DNA of 24,972 bases. It comes from AL-N1 sp039178835 (GTDB lineage Bacteria; Chloroflexota; Chloroflexia; Chloroflexales; Roseiflexaceae). Each line of letters opens with the position of its first letter. Positions within the stretch are counted from its first letter, which is position 1. A program made the translations under genes and the position numbers. The stretch is from assembly GCA_039178835.1 (NCBI GenBank), contig JBCDFA010000075.1, positions 1 through 24,972 of the forward strand, given 5' to 3'. Shown here piece after piece: positions 1-7,844 of the stretch. The notes below the pieces were generated by a model, which was given only the letters and a program-made list of their open reading frames with translations, made no database searches and had not been told where the DNA came from.

Positions 1-1392
1 CAGTGGACGATTCCATCGCATGCCTCAATGTTTACCGGGCAGTATCCCTCCGTTCATACCACCGTACAATCATTTTCGCGCCTGCCAGCTTCCTTACCAA
101 CCCTCGCTGAACGGCTGCGTGATGGTGGCTACTTCACTGCTGCCTTCTGCAATAATCCGCTGGTTGGGGTGGTCGACAATGGCTTGCGGCGTGGCTTCTA
201 CAGCTTTTTGAACTACAGCGGTTTGTTGACCTCGCGCCCCAATCAGGCTGGCATCAAACCAAACCTGGCCGACCGCTATCGACAATGGTTTAAGCGGGTC
301 CTGAGTGCCTTTATCACGCGCCTACAGGACGCCTTTGCCCGGTCGGATGCGTTGCTGGCCTTTTCGTTTACACCGTTGATGGTGCCCTTGTGGCAGACGG
401 CGTTGAGCTTCAAGGGCAACACCGCCAAGTCGTTGCAGGATGCCACGCGCCTGCTCATCGAGCGGAAAGGTGTTGAGAAAGACCAGCCCGTTTTTGCCTT
501 TATCAACCTGATGGGTACCCATATGCCCTACCAGCCACAACGTCGTTTCTTAGAGCGCTTTGCGCCACATGTGTTGCAGAACAAGGCCGCCCAGCACTAC
601 CTGCGTCGCTTCAACACTGATGTGTATGGCTGGTTTGCCCCATTGGCTGGCGAAATTGATGACGAGCGTAAAGCGGTTCTCGATGGTGTTTATAATGCAG
701 AAGTAGCAGAACAGGATGAGCAGCTTGGCACGTTTTTCAAACGCCTGAAGTCCAGTGGTGCACTGGACCGGACGATGGTTGTGGTGTGCGCCGATCACGG
801 TGAGCACCTGGGCGAGAAGCAACTCATTGGCCACGCGCTTTCGGCCTACAACGAGTTGGTCCATGTCCCGCTGCTCATTCGCGATCCGTCGGGCAATCTG
901 CCGCGCCGCACAACTATGGATCAGGTGGTGTCAACACGGCGTCTCTTCCAGACCGTACTCACGTCTGCTGGTCTGGCCGACGAGTCTGAACGTGCCTACA
1001 CTCTGGCTCACAGTGCGCCAAGTGACCCGGATCGGGGCATTGTGTTTGCGGAGGCGCTCCCCTCACAGAATGTGCTGAACCTTATTCGGCGTCGTCATCC
1101 AGAGACGGTGCGCCGCCTGGCATTCGACCAGCCTCGTCGGGCGGTGTGGCGTGATGCCCATAAGCTTATTTCGGTTGGTGACGAATGGACAGAGTTGTAC
1201 AGTGTGACCAACGATCCGCGTGAGAAGCTCAACCTGCACGATATCATGCCGGAACAGGTCGAAGATTTGCAGGAATACCTGCGGACGTTTGTTGAGTACA
1301 ACAGCGGTATCGCACCCAATGCGGAGCAGGTGATGGGGGCCGATGATCCTGAAGTGCGTCGCCGTCTGCGCGATTTAGGCTATCTTGAGTAA
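1..1392 (+). CDS. Sulfatase-like / alkaline-phosphatase-superfamily hydrolase, 5' end cut by the window
   Basis: The frame is open to base 1, and its first residues read QWTIPSHASMFTGQYPS, the signature around the sulfatase nucleophile. The ATG at 28 is therefore an internal Met and the true start lies outside the window. The nucleophile position (C/S-x-P-x-R in classical sulfatases) is Thr here, in T-I-P-S-H. Thr is usual in phosphatase and LTA-synthase-type members of the superfamily, so a sulfate ester substrate is not assured. The C-terminal metal site is present: A-D-H-G-E with D at window residue 265 and H at 266, followed by a conserved G-H and by Y-N-E-L-V-H-V-P-L. The tail ends in a repeat-like 'EVRRRLRDLGYLE', common in this family. 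lgt follows 28 bp downstream on the same strand. Fold certain, substrate unknown. Confidence 0.85.
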   Translation, partial: QWTIPSHASMFTGQYPSVHTTVQSFSRLPASLPTLAERLRDGGYFTAAFCNNPLVGVVDNGLRRGFYSFLNYSGLLTSRPNQAGIKPNLADRYRQWFKRVLSAFITRLQDAFARSDALLAFSFTPLMVPLWQTALSFKGNTAKSLQDATRLLIERKGVEKDQPVFAFINLMGTHMPYQPQRRFLERFAPHVLQNKAAQHYLRRFNTDVYGWFAPLAGEIDDERKAVLDGVYNAEVAEQDEQLGTFFKRLKSSGALDRTMVVVCADHGEHLGEKQLIGHALSAYNELVHVPLLIRDPSGNLPRRTTMDQVVSTRRLFQTVLTSAGLADESERAYTLAHSAPSDPDRGIVFAEALPSQNVLNLIRRRHPETVRRLAFDQPRRAVWRDAHKLISVGDEWTELYSVTNDPREKLNLHDIMPEQVEDLQEYLRTFVEYNSGIAPNAEQVMGADDPEVRRRLRDLGYLE

Positions 1393-1410
1393 TTGAACAT
1401 TGTATACATA

Positions 1411-1420
1411 ATGAGGTCCT
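1411..1420 (+). promoter_or_regulatory. Ribosome binding site of lgt
   Basis: ATGAGGTCCT directly precedes the ATG at 1421. The GAGG core lies about 5 bases from the start codon and supports that start over later Met codons. No terminator or promoter is evident in the 28-bp gap after the sulfatase-like gene, which suggests co-transcription. Confidence 0.55.
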
Positions 1421-2344
1421 ATGACTCCACCTGTTGGTCCTGAAATTTTTACGATTGGCCCCATCACACTGCGCTGGTATGGGCTCCTGATTATGGCCGG
1501 TGTGCTGGCAGGAGGGTATGTGGCCAGCCGCTATGTCCAGAAGCGGGGGCACGACCCCAACACGATCTGGGATTTGATGCTCTGGGTGATGATTCCGGCC
1601 CTGCTCGGTGCACGGCTGTACTATGTCTTTATCCAGTCGCCCCGTGGCCCCGATGGCTTTGACCGTTTTATGGCAAACCCCGGCCTGATTTTGCAGATAT
1701 GGACCGGTGGTCTGCATATCTTTGGGGAGTTTGTTTTTGGTTTTGCCGCACTCATCGCCTTTGTGCGCTGGCAAAAACTTCCGTTACTGGTCTATCTCGA
1801 TGCAGTAGGGCTAGCCTTGCCACTCGCCCAGGCTATTGGTCGTCAGGCCAACTTTATCAACCAGGAACTGTATGGCCCACCGACAACGCTGCCGTGGGGG
1901 CTCTTGATCGATGGTAATCACCGTGTGCCGCCCTACACCGACCTGGTCCAATATCCTGAAGGTACGCTCTTTCATCCATTGTTCCTGTACGAATCGGTGT
2001 GGAACTTTATCGGCTTTGGGGTGTTGTTCTGGATTTCGCGGCGCTATGCCAGTATGTTGAAGGCTGGCGATCTGTTCTTGATGTACCTGATCTGGTATCC
2101 CTTTGGCCGCTTCTTTATCGAGTTTCTACGAACCGACTCGTGGTTTTTCCTGAACACGCCTTTCAACACCGTCCACATCATGTGCTTTATCGCCTTCACC
2201 AGCGCAGCGGTGATCCTATTTCGGCGGCATCGTGGCTCATCGGCGGACTCTTCCAAGTCTGGTGGCGGTTCCAGCAGCGACTCGGATACCGATAGCGAAA
2301 AGGGGCGCAATTCGGGGACCAGCCAGCCGGAACCAAGTGTCTAA
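1421..2344 (+). CDS. lgt: Prolipoprotein diacylglyceryl transferase (Lgt)
   Basis: Integral membrane enzyme that moves diacylglycerol from phosphatidylglycerol to the lipobox Cys of prolipoproteins, the first step of lipoprotein maturation. The 307-residue protein is rich in hydrophobic segments (about seven). It carries the Lgt signature G140-R141-Q-A-N144-F-I-N-Q-E149-L-Y-G152, matching E. coli R143/N146/E151/G154, and a late R-F-F-I-E motif matching R239/E243. In the segment equivalent to E. coli 'GGLSFHGG' this protein reads GGLHIFGE. By simple alignment the catalytic-region His103 is replaced by Phe, with a His two residues earlier. A Ser/Gly/Asp-rich hydrophilic tail of about 40 residues extends past the last membrane segment. 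It sits between two alkaline-phosphatase-superfamily genes in one transcription unit. Family assignment is firm; the active-site variation deserves checking. Confidence 0.93.
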   Translation: MTPPVGPEIFTIGPITLRWYGLLIMAGVLAGGYVASRYVQKRGHDPNTIWDLMLWVMIPALLGARLYYVFIQSPRGPDGFDRFMANPGLILQIWTGGLHIFGEFVFGFAALIAFVRWQKLPLLVYLDAVGLALPLAQAIGRQANFINQELYGPPTTLPWGLLIDGNHRVPPYTDLVQYPEGTLFHPLFLYESVWNFIGFGVLFWISRRYASMLKAGDLFLMYLIWYPFGRFFIEFLRTDSWFFLNTPFNTVHIMCFIAFTSAAVILFRRHRGSSADSSKSGGGSSSDSDTDSEKGRNSGTSQPEPSV

Positions 2345-2359
2345 GTCAGGCATAAATAT

Positions 2360-3775
2360 ATGAAACACGCGCCACGGTTGCTTATTATTGGACTGGATTG
2401 TGCCGAACCATCTTTGGTTTTTGAGGATTGGAAAGACGACCTGCCGCATCTTGCACGCCTGATGCAACAGGGCAGCTATGGCACCCTTGAAAGTTGCATC
2501 CCGGCCATCACGGTTCCGGCGTGGAGTTGCATGACGAGTGGCCGTGACCCAGGGGAGTTGGGCATCTATGGCTTTCGCAATCGGGCAGATCGCTCCTACC
2601 AGAGCATGGCGGTGGCGAATAGTCAGGCGGTGCGCGAACCACGTTTGTGGGACATCCTGAGCGAGGCTGGGTGGAAGGTGGCCGTCGTTAGTGTGCCGGG
2701 GACCTACCCACCAACCCCGCTGAACGGGGTGATGGTTTCGTGTTTTCTCACCCCAAACACAACATCTGCGTTTACGTATCCACAGTCATTTGCTGACCAG
2801 ATTGCTCAGTTGTTTCCACCTGCGTCAGCCGACCACAACACTGCTTATCTGCTCGATGTCCCCCATTTTCGCTCAGAGGACAAGCAACGGATTTTACAGG
2901 ACATCTACACGCTGTGTGACCAGCGGTTCTCCCTGGCGGTGCATGTGTTGGAACACGAACAGCCCGATATGCTGATGATGGTCGAGATGGGCGTCGACCG
3001 TATTCACCATGCGTTGTGGAAGCAGATGGATCCGCGACATCCGGCGTATGAATCGGACGCGCCGCTGGCTAATGCAATTCACGACTACTACCGCCACGTT
3101 GATCAGCGTATCGGTGAGTTGTTGGCATGGTGCGACAATGAGACGGTGGTGCTGGTCGTATCGGATCATGGTGCGCGGCCTTTGATGGGTGGATTCTGCA
3201 TCAACGAATGGCTGATTGCAGAAGGCTATCTGGTGCTGCACGAGACCCCGAGCGAACCGATTCCGCTCGATGAGGCACAGATCGATTGGAGTCGCACCAA
3301 GGCATGGGGGGCTGGTGGCTACTATGGGCGTATCTTCCTGAATGTACAGGGCCGCGAACCCGAGGGTGTGATCGCTCCGTCTGATTTTCATCAGGAGCGT
3401 GCAGCGCTAGCAGAGCGGTTGGAAGCTATTGTTGGCCCAGATGGTCAATCGTTGGGCAATCGAGCGTTCTTGCCACAACAGATCTACGGGCGAGTGCGTG
3501 GCATCGCTCCCGATCTGGTCGTGTACTTTAGCGATCTGGCGTGGCGCTCAGTCGGTACGGTGGGCGGTGGGGCGCTCTACACCCGTGAGAACGATACAGG
3601 ACCCGATGACGCGAACCACGCTCAGGACGGCTTGCTCATCCACTACGACCCGCAGCGCCCCGGTCATGGACAACGCATCACCGACGCGCAGATCTACGAC
3701 ATCCTGCCGACGCTCCTCAATCGCTTTGGGGTAGCTGCTCCTGCCAAACTACGTGGCAAAGTGCTGGATGTGTGA
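2360..3775 (+). CDS. Alkaline-phosphatase-superfamily phosphodiesterase / nucleotide-pyrophosphatase-like protein
   Basis: 471 residues of the type I phosphodiesterase/nucleotide pyrophosphatase family, a metal-dependent phosphoester hydrolase or phosphotransferase fold. Visible motifs are the first metal Asp in I-I-G-L-D13-C-A-E-P, the Thr nucleophile in P-A-I-T51-V-P-A-W with the following M-T-S-G, the second metal cluster in V-V-S-D-H-G-A, and a late N-H-A-Q-D-G that supplies the last His ligand. No signal peptide is apparent; the protein begins MKHAPRLL and goes straight into the first strand, so it looks cytoplasmic. It starts 15 bp after lgt with a weak Shine-Dalgarno (TCAGG), consistent with translation from the same message. 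Members of this group are often annotated only as 'nucleotide pyrophosphatase'; the substrate cannot be read from sequence. Confidence 0.85.
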   Translation: MKHAPRLLIIGLDCAEPSLVFEDWKDDLPHLARLMQQGSYGTLESCIPAITVPAWSCMTSGRDPGELGIYGFRNRADRSYQSMAVANSQAVREPRLWDILSEAGWKVAVVSVPGTYPPTPLNGVMVSCFLTPNTTSAFTYPQSFADQIAQLFPPASADHNTAYLLDVPHFRSEDKQRILQDIYTLCDQRFSLAVHVLEHEQPDMLMMVEMGVDRIHHALWKQMDPRHPAYESDAPLANAIHDYYRHVDQRIGELLAWCDNETVVLVVSDHGARPLMGGFCINEWLIAEGYLVLHETPSEPIPLDEAQIDWSRTKAWGAGGYYGRIFLNVQGREPEGVIAPSDFHQERAALAERLEAIVGPDGQSLGNRAFLPQQIYGRVRGIAPDLVVYFSDLAWRSVGTVGGGALYTRENDTGPDDANHAQDGLLIHYDPQRPGHGQRITDAQIYDILPTLLNRFGVAAPAKLRGKVLDV

Positions 3776-3796
3776 GCGGACATAGTGTAGCCCACA

Positions 3797-4543
3797 TCAA
3801 ATCGCAGTCACAATAATCGGCTGTTGCTTGGTAACGATGATCGTGTGTTCGTACACTGCGACACGTTTCCGGTCGCGTGTCTTGATCGTCCATCCATCTG
3901 AGTGCTCAATCAACTTCCCGTTTCCAGTTGTAAGATGTGGCTCGAGTGCCAAAACAACGCCATCGTGCAGTCGATACGTGGCGTCACGATGATAGAACGA
4001 CGGTATGCTGTGTGGCGCTTCGTGCATGCGTCGCCCGATGCCATGGCCATGGAGTCCTCGCACAATGCGATACCCAGACTGATGTGCGTGTTGTTCTGCG
4101 GCTCGGCCCACCATCGCCAGAGACTGCCCGACTCTGGCGGCATCAATCGCGGCGCGTAGGCTGGCTTCGGCTGCGTCGCACAGGCGCTGATGGGCAGGCG
4201 TTACCGGCGGCACCGCAACAGTAATGGCGGAGTCTGCATAGTAGCCATTGCATTCGGCTGCGACATCCAGTGTGACCAGATCGCCTGGCTGAACTCGTCG
4301 TGTGCCGGGGAGGCCGTGACAGGCTTCATCATTGATGCTGATACAGGTTGTTCGTGGAAAGTTCACCTCGAGCATTGGTGCTGAACGTGCCTGATGTTGT
4401 GTCAGAAATGCAAGGGCAATATCGTCAAGCTCTGCCGTAGTGATTCCCGGACGGAGGTGTGTCCGCATTTCCTGCAACGTCTGGCCAACGATACGGCCAA
4501 TAGTCATCAGGCCCTGGAGATCCAGAGGGTTTTCAATAGTCAT
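3797..4543 (-). CDS. map: Type I methionine aminopeptidase
   Basis: Removes the N-terminal Met from new proteins in the cytosol. The 248-residue length fits the short type I class without an N-terminal extension. All expected residues are present: H76 (N-D-E-A-C-H-G), metal ligands D93 (V-T-L-D-V) and D104 (Y-A-D-S), H167 in G-H-G-I-G-R, E201 in L-E-P-H, and E232 in Y-E-H-T-I-I-V-T. The start was set at 4543 (MTIENPLDLQ) because AGAAGGGG lies about 6 bases upstream. The frame could extend to 4594, but that would place the Shine-Dalgarno inside the gene. It converges with the plus-strand phosphodiesterase gene, with 21 bp between stops and no hairpin. Confidence 0.95.
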   Translation of the reverse strand: MTIENPLDLQGLMTIGRIVGQTLQEMRTHLRPGITTAELDDIALAFLTQHQARSAPMLEVNFPRTTCISINDEACHGLPGTRRVQPGDLVTLDVAAECNGYYADSAITVAVPPVTPAHQRLCDAAEASLRAAIDAARVGQSLAMVGRAAEQHAHQSGYRIVRGLHGHGIGRRMHEAPHSIPSFYHRDATYRLHDGVVLALEPHLTTGNGKLIEHSDGWTIKTRDRKRVAVYEHTIIVTKQQPIIVTAI

Positions 4544-4582
4544 TACATACCCCTTCTGAGTGAGTGATACAGGTTGGAAGGG

Positions 4583-4588
4583 AGTATA
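4583..4588 (-). promoter_or_regulatory. Possible -10 box for map
   Basis: Reading the minus strand, TATACT occurs 40 bases before the map start, in the 62-bp gap after the preceding gene. No convincing -35 hexamer lies 16-18 bp upstream, so this is only a candidate. Confidence 0.3.
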
Positions 4589-4605
4589 GCACACCAGGCT
4601 TTATG

Positions 4606-4950
4606 CTACTCATACGATGTCAGGTTTTCTCTGGCCCATTCGTGTTGTTGTTTGTGCCAGGCTTCCATGTCTCTTGTTTGAGGACAAAATCGCCGGATAA
4701 GGTACTCTACGAGCTTGACCATGCCCTGATCGCCTTTCACAACAAGGGCACAATCATTATGTCTGTCAATGATTACATACTCAACTGTCCCATCGACGCG
4801 TGTTCTTGTTTCGCATGTGTAATACATTCCCTCAGTGCTATAGGGCTTCTGGGCTAGTAGATAGGCATCGAATATATAGCGGTAACTGAATTCGTCATTG
4901 TCATACTGTACCTGCTTAACCCACTCATTGTAATTATAAAACTCTTTCAT
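4606..4950 (-). CDS. Hypothetical protein, 114 residues
   Basis: Family not recognised. The ORF is open from an ATG at 4950 with an upstream GAGAGGC Shine-Dalgarno-like sequence. The product is rich in aromatic and charged residues (YNY, FSYRY, MYYTCETRT) and has no membrane segment or signal peptide. A central stretch reads like beta strands (T-V-E-Y-V-I-I-D) followed by helices, with a polar C-terminus (W-H-K-Q-Q-H-E-W). It lies 62 bp upstream of map on the same strand. Its size, single-domain look and position among accessory genes resemble small immunity-type proteins, but nothing specific supports that. Confidence 0.6.
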   Translation of the reverse strand: MKEFYNYNEWVKQVQYDNDEFSYRYIFDAYLLAQKPYSTEGMYYTCETRTRVDGTVEYVIIDRHNDCALVVKGDQGMVKLVEYLIRRFCPQTRDMEAWHKQQHEWARENLTSYE

Positions 4951-5029
4951 TAGTGCCTCTCTGAGCTTTATAGAATAGCCTCAATTGTATATGTAAACTC
5001 ATCAATTTAGTGTTGAAACTTGGATCTTG

Positions 5030-5056
5030 GCCACAGTATTCGGTGGGTACTGTGGC
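5030..5056. terminator. Hairpin downstream of the RidA-family gene
   Basis: GCCACAGTA (5030-5038) and TACTGTGGC (5048-5056) form a perfect 9-bp stem with a 9-base loop. It lies 42 bases beyond the stop of the minus-strand RidA-family gene. No T-run follows on either strand, so it may be a weak or factor-assisted terminator or an mRNA 3'-end stabiliser. Confidence 0.4.
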
Positions 5057-5098
5057 GGGCAATTCAATGACATTTTGTTGATGATCCTTAGCATCAAA

Positions 5099-5482
5099 TT
5101 ATGCCGCAGCAATAGCTTCGATCTCAAGTAACCAGTTTTCGTCATAAATTCCTGTAATAAGAACAGTGAGTGCGGGGGTATGTGATCCAAGAACTTGCTG
5201 GCGTATTTCGCTGTTCTCAGTCGCATACTTTCTCGAAGACAGGAAAGTTGTTACTTTCACAAGATTATGAATCGTCATGTTTGCAGCGTGGAGTTGCGCT
5301 CTAATATGTCCCCAGACCAATTCACACTGGGATCTAAAATCCGTGGGAGTCGAGCCATCTCTTGTCACTGGGATTTGCCCACTGATAAAGAGTAGTTGCT
5401 GGTGATTATCTACCAACGTGGCCTGAGCATAATTTCCTGAAGCTTTTGGCGCTTCATCGGCATTGATTGGTGTAATAGTCAT
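5099..5482 (-). CDS. RidA/YjgF/YER057c-family protein lacking the deaminase Arg
   Basis: 127 residues with the RidA trimeric fold pattern: G-N-Y-A-Q-A near residue 16, L-F-I-S-G-Q-I-P near 31, N-L-V-K-V-T-T-F-L near 73, and a C-terminal E120-I-E-A-I-A. Canonical RidA enzymes hydrolyse reactive 2-aminoacrylate imines using an Arg in P-A-R (E. coli R105). Here the motif is T-P-A-L105-T-V, so that residue is Leu. This places the protein with the Rid2-7-type relatives, whose functions are mostly unsettled, rather than with RidA proper. The start at 5482 (MTITPINADE) is chosen for the ATGAGG Shine-Dalgarno 5-10 bases upstream; an in-frame ATG at 5512 lacks one. Confidence 0.85.
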   Translation of the reverse strand: MTITPINADEAPKASGNYAQATLVDNHQQLLFISGQIPVTRDGSTPTDFRSQCELVWGHIRAQLHAANMTIHNLVKVTTFLSSRKYATENSEIRQQVLGSHTPALTVLITGIYDENWLLEIEAIAAA

Positions 5483-5551
5483 TGAAACCTCATGAAATGC
5501 ATCGATATACAAAAACGGTCTTGATTATTCTATATGACATAACCAAACACC

Positions 5552-5887
5552 CTATACCTCATTAAACTGACGCCCCCATGCGACCATTTCGTGGATCATA
5601 CCGCGTGCTGACAGTCCTATCTCACTCAGTTCGTACTGTACTACTTTGGGTGGTTTGTGCACTAGTTCTTGTCGAACCAGCAGTCCGTCCTCTTCCAATT
5701 CAGCCAGTTGTTGCCCTAGCATCTTCTCGGTGATCTCTGGCATTGCTCGGCGTAGTTCGGAATAGCGTTTCGCTCCCTCCAACAATTCCCAGAGAATGAG
5801 CACCTTCCAGCGCCCACCGATCTTCTTGAGCGCCGTTGTTGCAGCCATGTAGGGGCAATCGTTGTGCTTGCGACTGATGCGCGCCAT
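5552..5887 (-). CDS. HxlR-family (winged helix-turn-helix) transcriptional regulator
   Basis: 111 residues matching the HxlR DNA-binding domain: C11-P near the N-terminus, then the helix block A-L-K-K-I-G-G-R-W-K-V-L-I-L-W-E-L, R-Y-S-E-L-R-R-A-M-P-E-I-T-E-K-M-L, and the wing V-V-Q-Y-E-L-S. Cys11 is in the place of the redox- or electrophile-sensing Cys known in some family members. The start at 5887 (MARISRKHND) is preferred because the longer frame to 5980 has an unlikely basic/hydrophobic leader overlapping the divergent promoter region. It is transcribed away from the epimerase-like gene at 6002, and such divergent neighbours are usual HxlR targets, so it probably controls that gene and itself. 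Confidence 0.9.
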   Translation of the reverse strand: MARISRKHNDCPYMAATTALKKIGGRWKVLILWELLEGAKRYSELRRAMPEITEKMLGQQLAELEEDGLLVRQELVHKPPKVVQYELSEIGLSARGMIHEMVAWGRQFNEV

Positions 5888-6001
5888 AGTTGACCTCTCG
5901 CGTGTTAAACGCACAAAAAAGTACGTTCTTGAACTGTCCTGCTGCCAAACGTATGATGTTGTACAAATGATTATACACAATAGAAATGTGGAGTAACGGC
6001 C
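5888..6001. promoter_or_regulatory. Divergent promoter region between the HxlR regulator and the epimerase-like gene
   Basis: This 114-bp gap must hold both start regions. GTTC-TT-GAAC (5925-5934) is a perfect 4-bp-arm inverted repeat and a possible regulator contact site. TTATAC at 5971-5976 is a fair -10 for the plus-strand gene, and an imperfect inverted pair, TTGTACA/TACACAA, surrounds it. A GTGGAG Shine-Dalgarno lies at about 5988-5993. The operator assignment is inference from context. Confidence 0.4.
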
Positions 6002-6916
6002 ATGAAAGTTTTACTTTTAGGTGCAACCGGATATGTTGGTCGCAATGTCGCTGCGGAACTCATCAACGCCGGGTATCAGACCACCGCCCTTGTACGCGAT
6101 CCGAGTCGTGCAGCACGACTTCCTGCGGGCATTGGTATTGCCACTGGTGATTTAGCGCAACCAGATACGTTTGCGTCATCAATCCACGCGCATGATGTTG
6201 TCATCAATGCGGCATTCCCCAGCCATGACGGAAGCTGGTTTGACGCGGTTGAAGTCGAGCATTCTTTTCACAAGGCCCTGGTTGAACAGATGGCGGATAC
6301 AGGGAAAACGCTTATTCTGAGCAACGGCACGGCGTTTCTTGGCGACTCTGGATCAGGGCAATTGGACGAAGCTGTTCCGGTCCAGGAAGAGCATCCGGCG
6401 GCAGTGCGGGCGTTCTCGGTCAAGGCCGGTCTGGATGGACACCATCGTGGCATCCGCACTATCGAGTTGCGTCTGGCGTCGTTTGTCTATGGTCAAGGTG
6501 GGAGTGTCTTCCTACCACAGTTGATTGACGCTGCTCGAAGCAGTGGTCGGTCGATCTACGTGGGCGATGGTCAGTACTGGACATCAACGGTGCATGTCGC
6601 GACGGCGGCCCGTGCGTTTGTTGCTGCTATTGAGCATGGCCGATCCGGTGAGGTGTATCACATTGCTGGCGACGAAGAACCAGCGATTCGCTCAATTGCC
6701 GAAGCGGTTGCCATTGGTGTTGGATGCGAGGTAGCAAGCGTCACACCGGAAGAGGCCGCCAGATCGCTCAATCCGTTTACTGCGATGTTTCTCCAACTCA
6801 ACAATCGTCTTGATAGCTCGAAGGCCCGTCGTGAGTTGCACTGGTCGGGCGCAATCGAGACCTCGTTGTTATGGGATGTAGCTCATGGCTCGTATGTGAC
6901 AACCTCGTCTACGTGA
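6002..6916 (+). CDS. NAD(P)-binding epimerase/dehydratase-like protein (extended SDR)
   Basis: 304 residues with a classical N-terminal Rossmann start M-K-V-L-L-L-G-A-T-G-Y-V-G, where the G-x-x-G-x-x-G loop binds NAD(P). The basic A-L-V-R-D-P-S-R after strand 2 is typical of NADP-type family members. Further family features are D-V-V-I-N-A-A-F near residue 62 and a substrate-domain segment with S-T-V-H-V-A-T-A-A-R-A-F. No clear Y-x-x-x-K catalytic pair stands out where it is expected, so it may be an atypical or NmrA-like sensor/reductase. It is read divergently from the HxlR gene and overlaps the alpha/beta hydrolase gene tail to tail by 8 bases. Confidence 0.85.
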   Translation: MKVLLLGATGYVGRNVAAELINAGYQTTALVRDPSRAARLPAGIGIATGDLAQPDTFASSIHAHDVVINAAFPSHDGSWFDAVEVEHSFHKALVEQMADTGKTLILSNGTAFLGDSGSGQLDEAVPVQEEHPAAVRAFSVKAGLDGHHRGIRTIELRLASFVYGQGGSVFLPQLIDAARSSGRSIYVGDGQYWTSTVHVATAARAFVAAIEHGRSGEVYHIAGDEEPAIRSIAEAVAIGVGCEVASVTPEEAARSLNPFTAMFLQLNNRLDSSKARRELHWSGAIETSLLWDVAHGSYVTTSST

Positions 6917-7682
6917 ATGTCCGCAATGCTGGTGGTAAGGGCTTCTCTGTCAACCATGCTCGAATCGTGTCATTGAACAGCAGCGGTGCTTCAAGATTCC
7001 ATGTGTGTCCGACGCCTTTGACCAGTCGCCCCTCAACGCCCTGTATCGAGTCACTGATCCTGCGAGCATATTTCTTGCTCATTCCTGGTTCCTTTTCGCC
7101 GACGACCACAAGGGTTGGTGGGACAGGAAGCTGTGGAAGTTGTGATACTGCTGTGGCGCCATACACATTATTGATCAGATCGGCGTTGAGGTGCTGAAGG
7201 TCATCTGCAAAGATGTCGTGATAGGCCGTTGGGATGTTCTGCGACTTCATCGTCATTGTAGCGAGTTGCTTCGGGGTCAAGAGCTTAAGCAACGGGCCGT
7301 TGGTAAGTTCGGCCATCTTCACGAGTCCACGCCCAAGCTTTGGTGTCGTCCCACTGAGGATGCCCCGCCGTACCAGTTCGGGGTTGGTACGCAGCAGTTC
7401 CAGCCCCACGGCTGCTCCAATCGACAATCCAACTACATGGGCTTGTGCACCGGGAACGCGCTCACGAATGAGGCGGGCAATTTCGGCGGCTGCCCGCTCC
7501 AGGGTGAAGGGCTTGAGGGCAGCACTGTGTACGTGCTCAGGTAGATCAGGCGCCAAACAGTAGAACTCGGTCAGATTCTCTGTTTGTGGTTGCCACATCC
7601 GACTACTCAGTCCACCACCGTGCAGAAAGACAATCGCCGCACCGGCGATATCGCCCGTTACGCGCACATATAGTTCTGACAT
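6909..7682 (-). CDS. Alpha/beta hydrolase
   Basis: 257 residues with the alpha/beta-hydrolase core: oxyanion segment V-F-L-H-G-G-G at about 18-24, nucleophile elbow V-G-L-S87-I-G, an acidic residue in V-V-V-G-E-K-E-P, and the C-terminal catalytic His in G-V-G-H-T-W-N. It is presumably a cytosolic esterase or C-C hydrolase; the sequence does not reveal the substrate. A probable acid E where many relatives have D is unremarkable. Its last codons overlap the 3' end of the convergent epimerase-like gene, so the two transcripts share antisense ends. Confidence 0.88.
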   Translation of the reverse strand: MSELYVRVTGDIAGAAIVFLHGGGLSSRMWQPQTENLTEFYCLAPDLPEHVHSAALKPFTLERAAAEIARLIRERVPGAQAHVVGLSIGAAVGLELLRTNPELVRRGILSGTTPKLGRGLVKMAELTNGPLLKLLTPKQLATMTMKSQNIPTAYHDIFADDLQHLNADLINNVYGATAVSQLPQLPVPPTLVVVGEKEPGMSKKYARRISDSIQGVEGRLVKGVGHTWNLEAPLLFNDTIRAWLTEKPLPPALRTFT

Positions 7683-7844
7683 GTTTTCCTCAATCTATGT
7701 GTAAAACACGGCTTGCAGATGCTATTTTTCAAAATAGCGTGCTGTGTGTGTTTATGCCTGTACAGTATACACATAGACGCACGGCTATTCGATTTGGTTT
7801 CAGTATTACGAGGTTTCATTGCGAGCTTCTGGGGCTGGTGGAAT

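Noticed and set aside
1244..1774. A 176-codon minus-strand ORF
   Set aside because: It lies antisense to the sulfatase-like gene end and lgt, both with strong family signatures; its translation has no domain pattern or Shine-Dalgarno.
2894..3391. A 165-codon minus-strand ORF
   Set aside because: Antisense shadow inside the phosphodiesterase gene; no recognisable domain.
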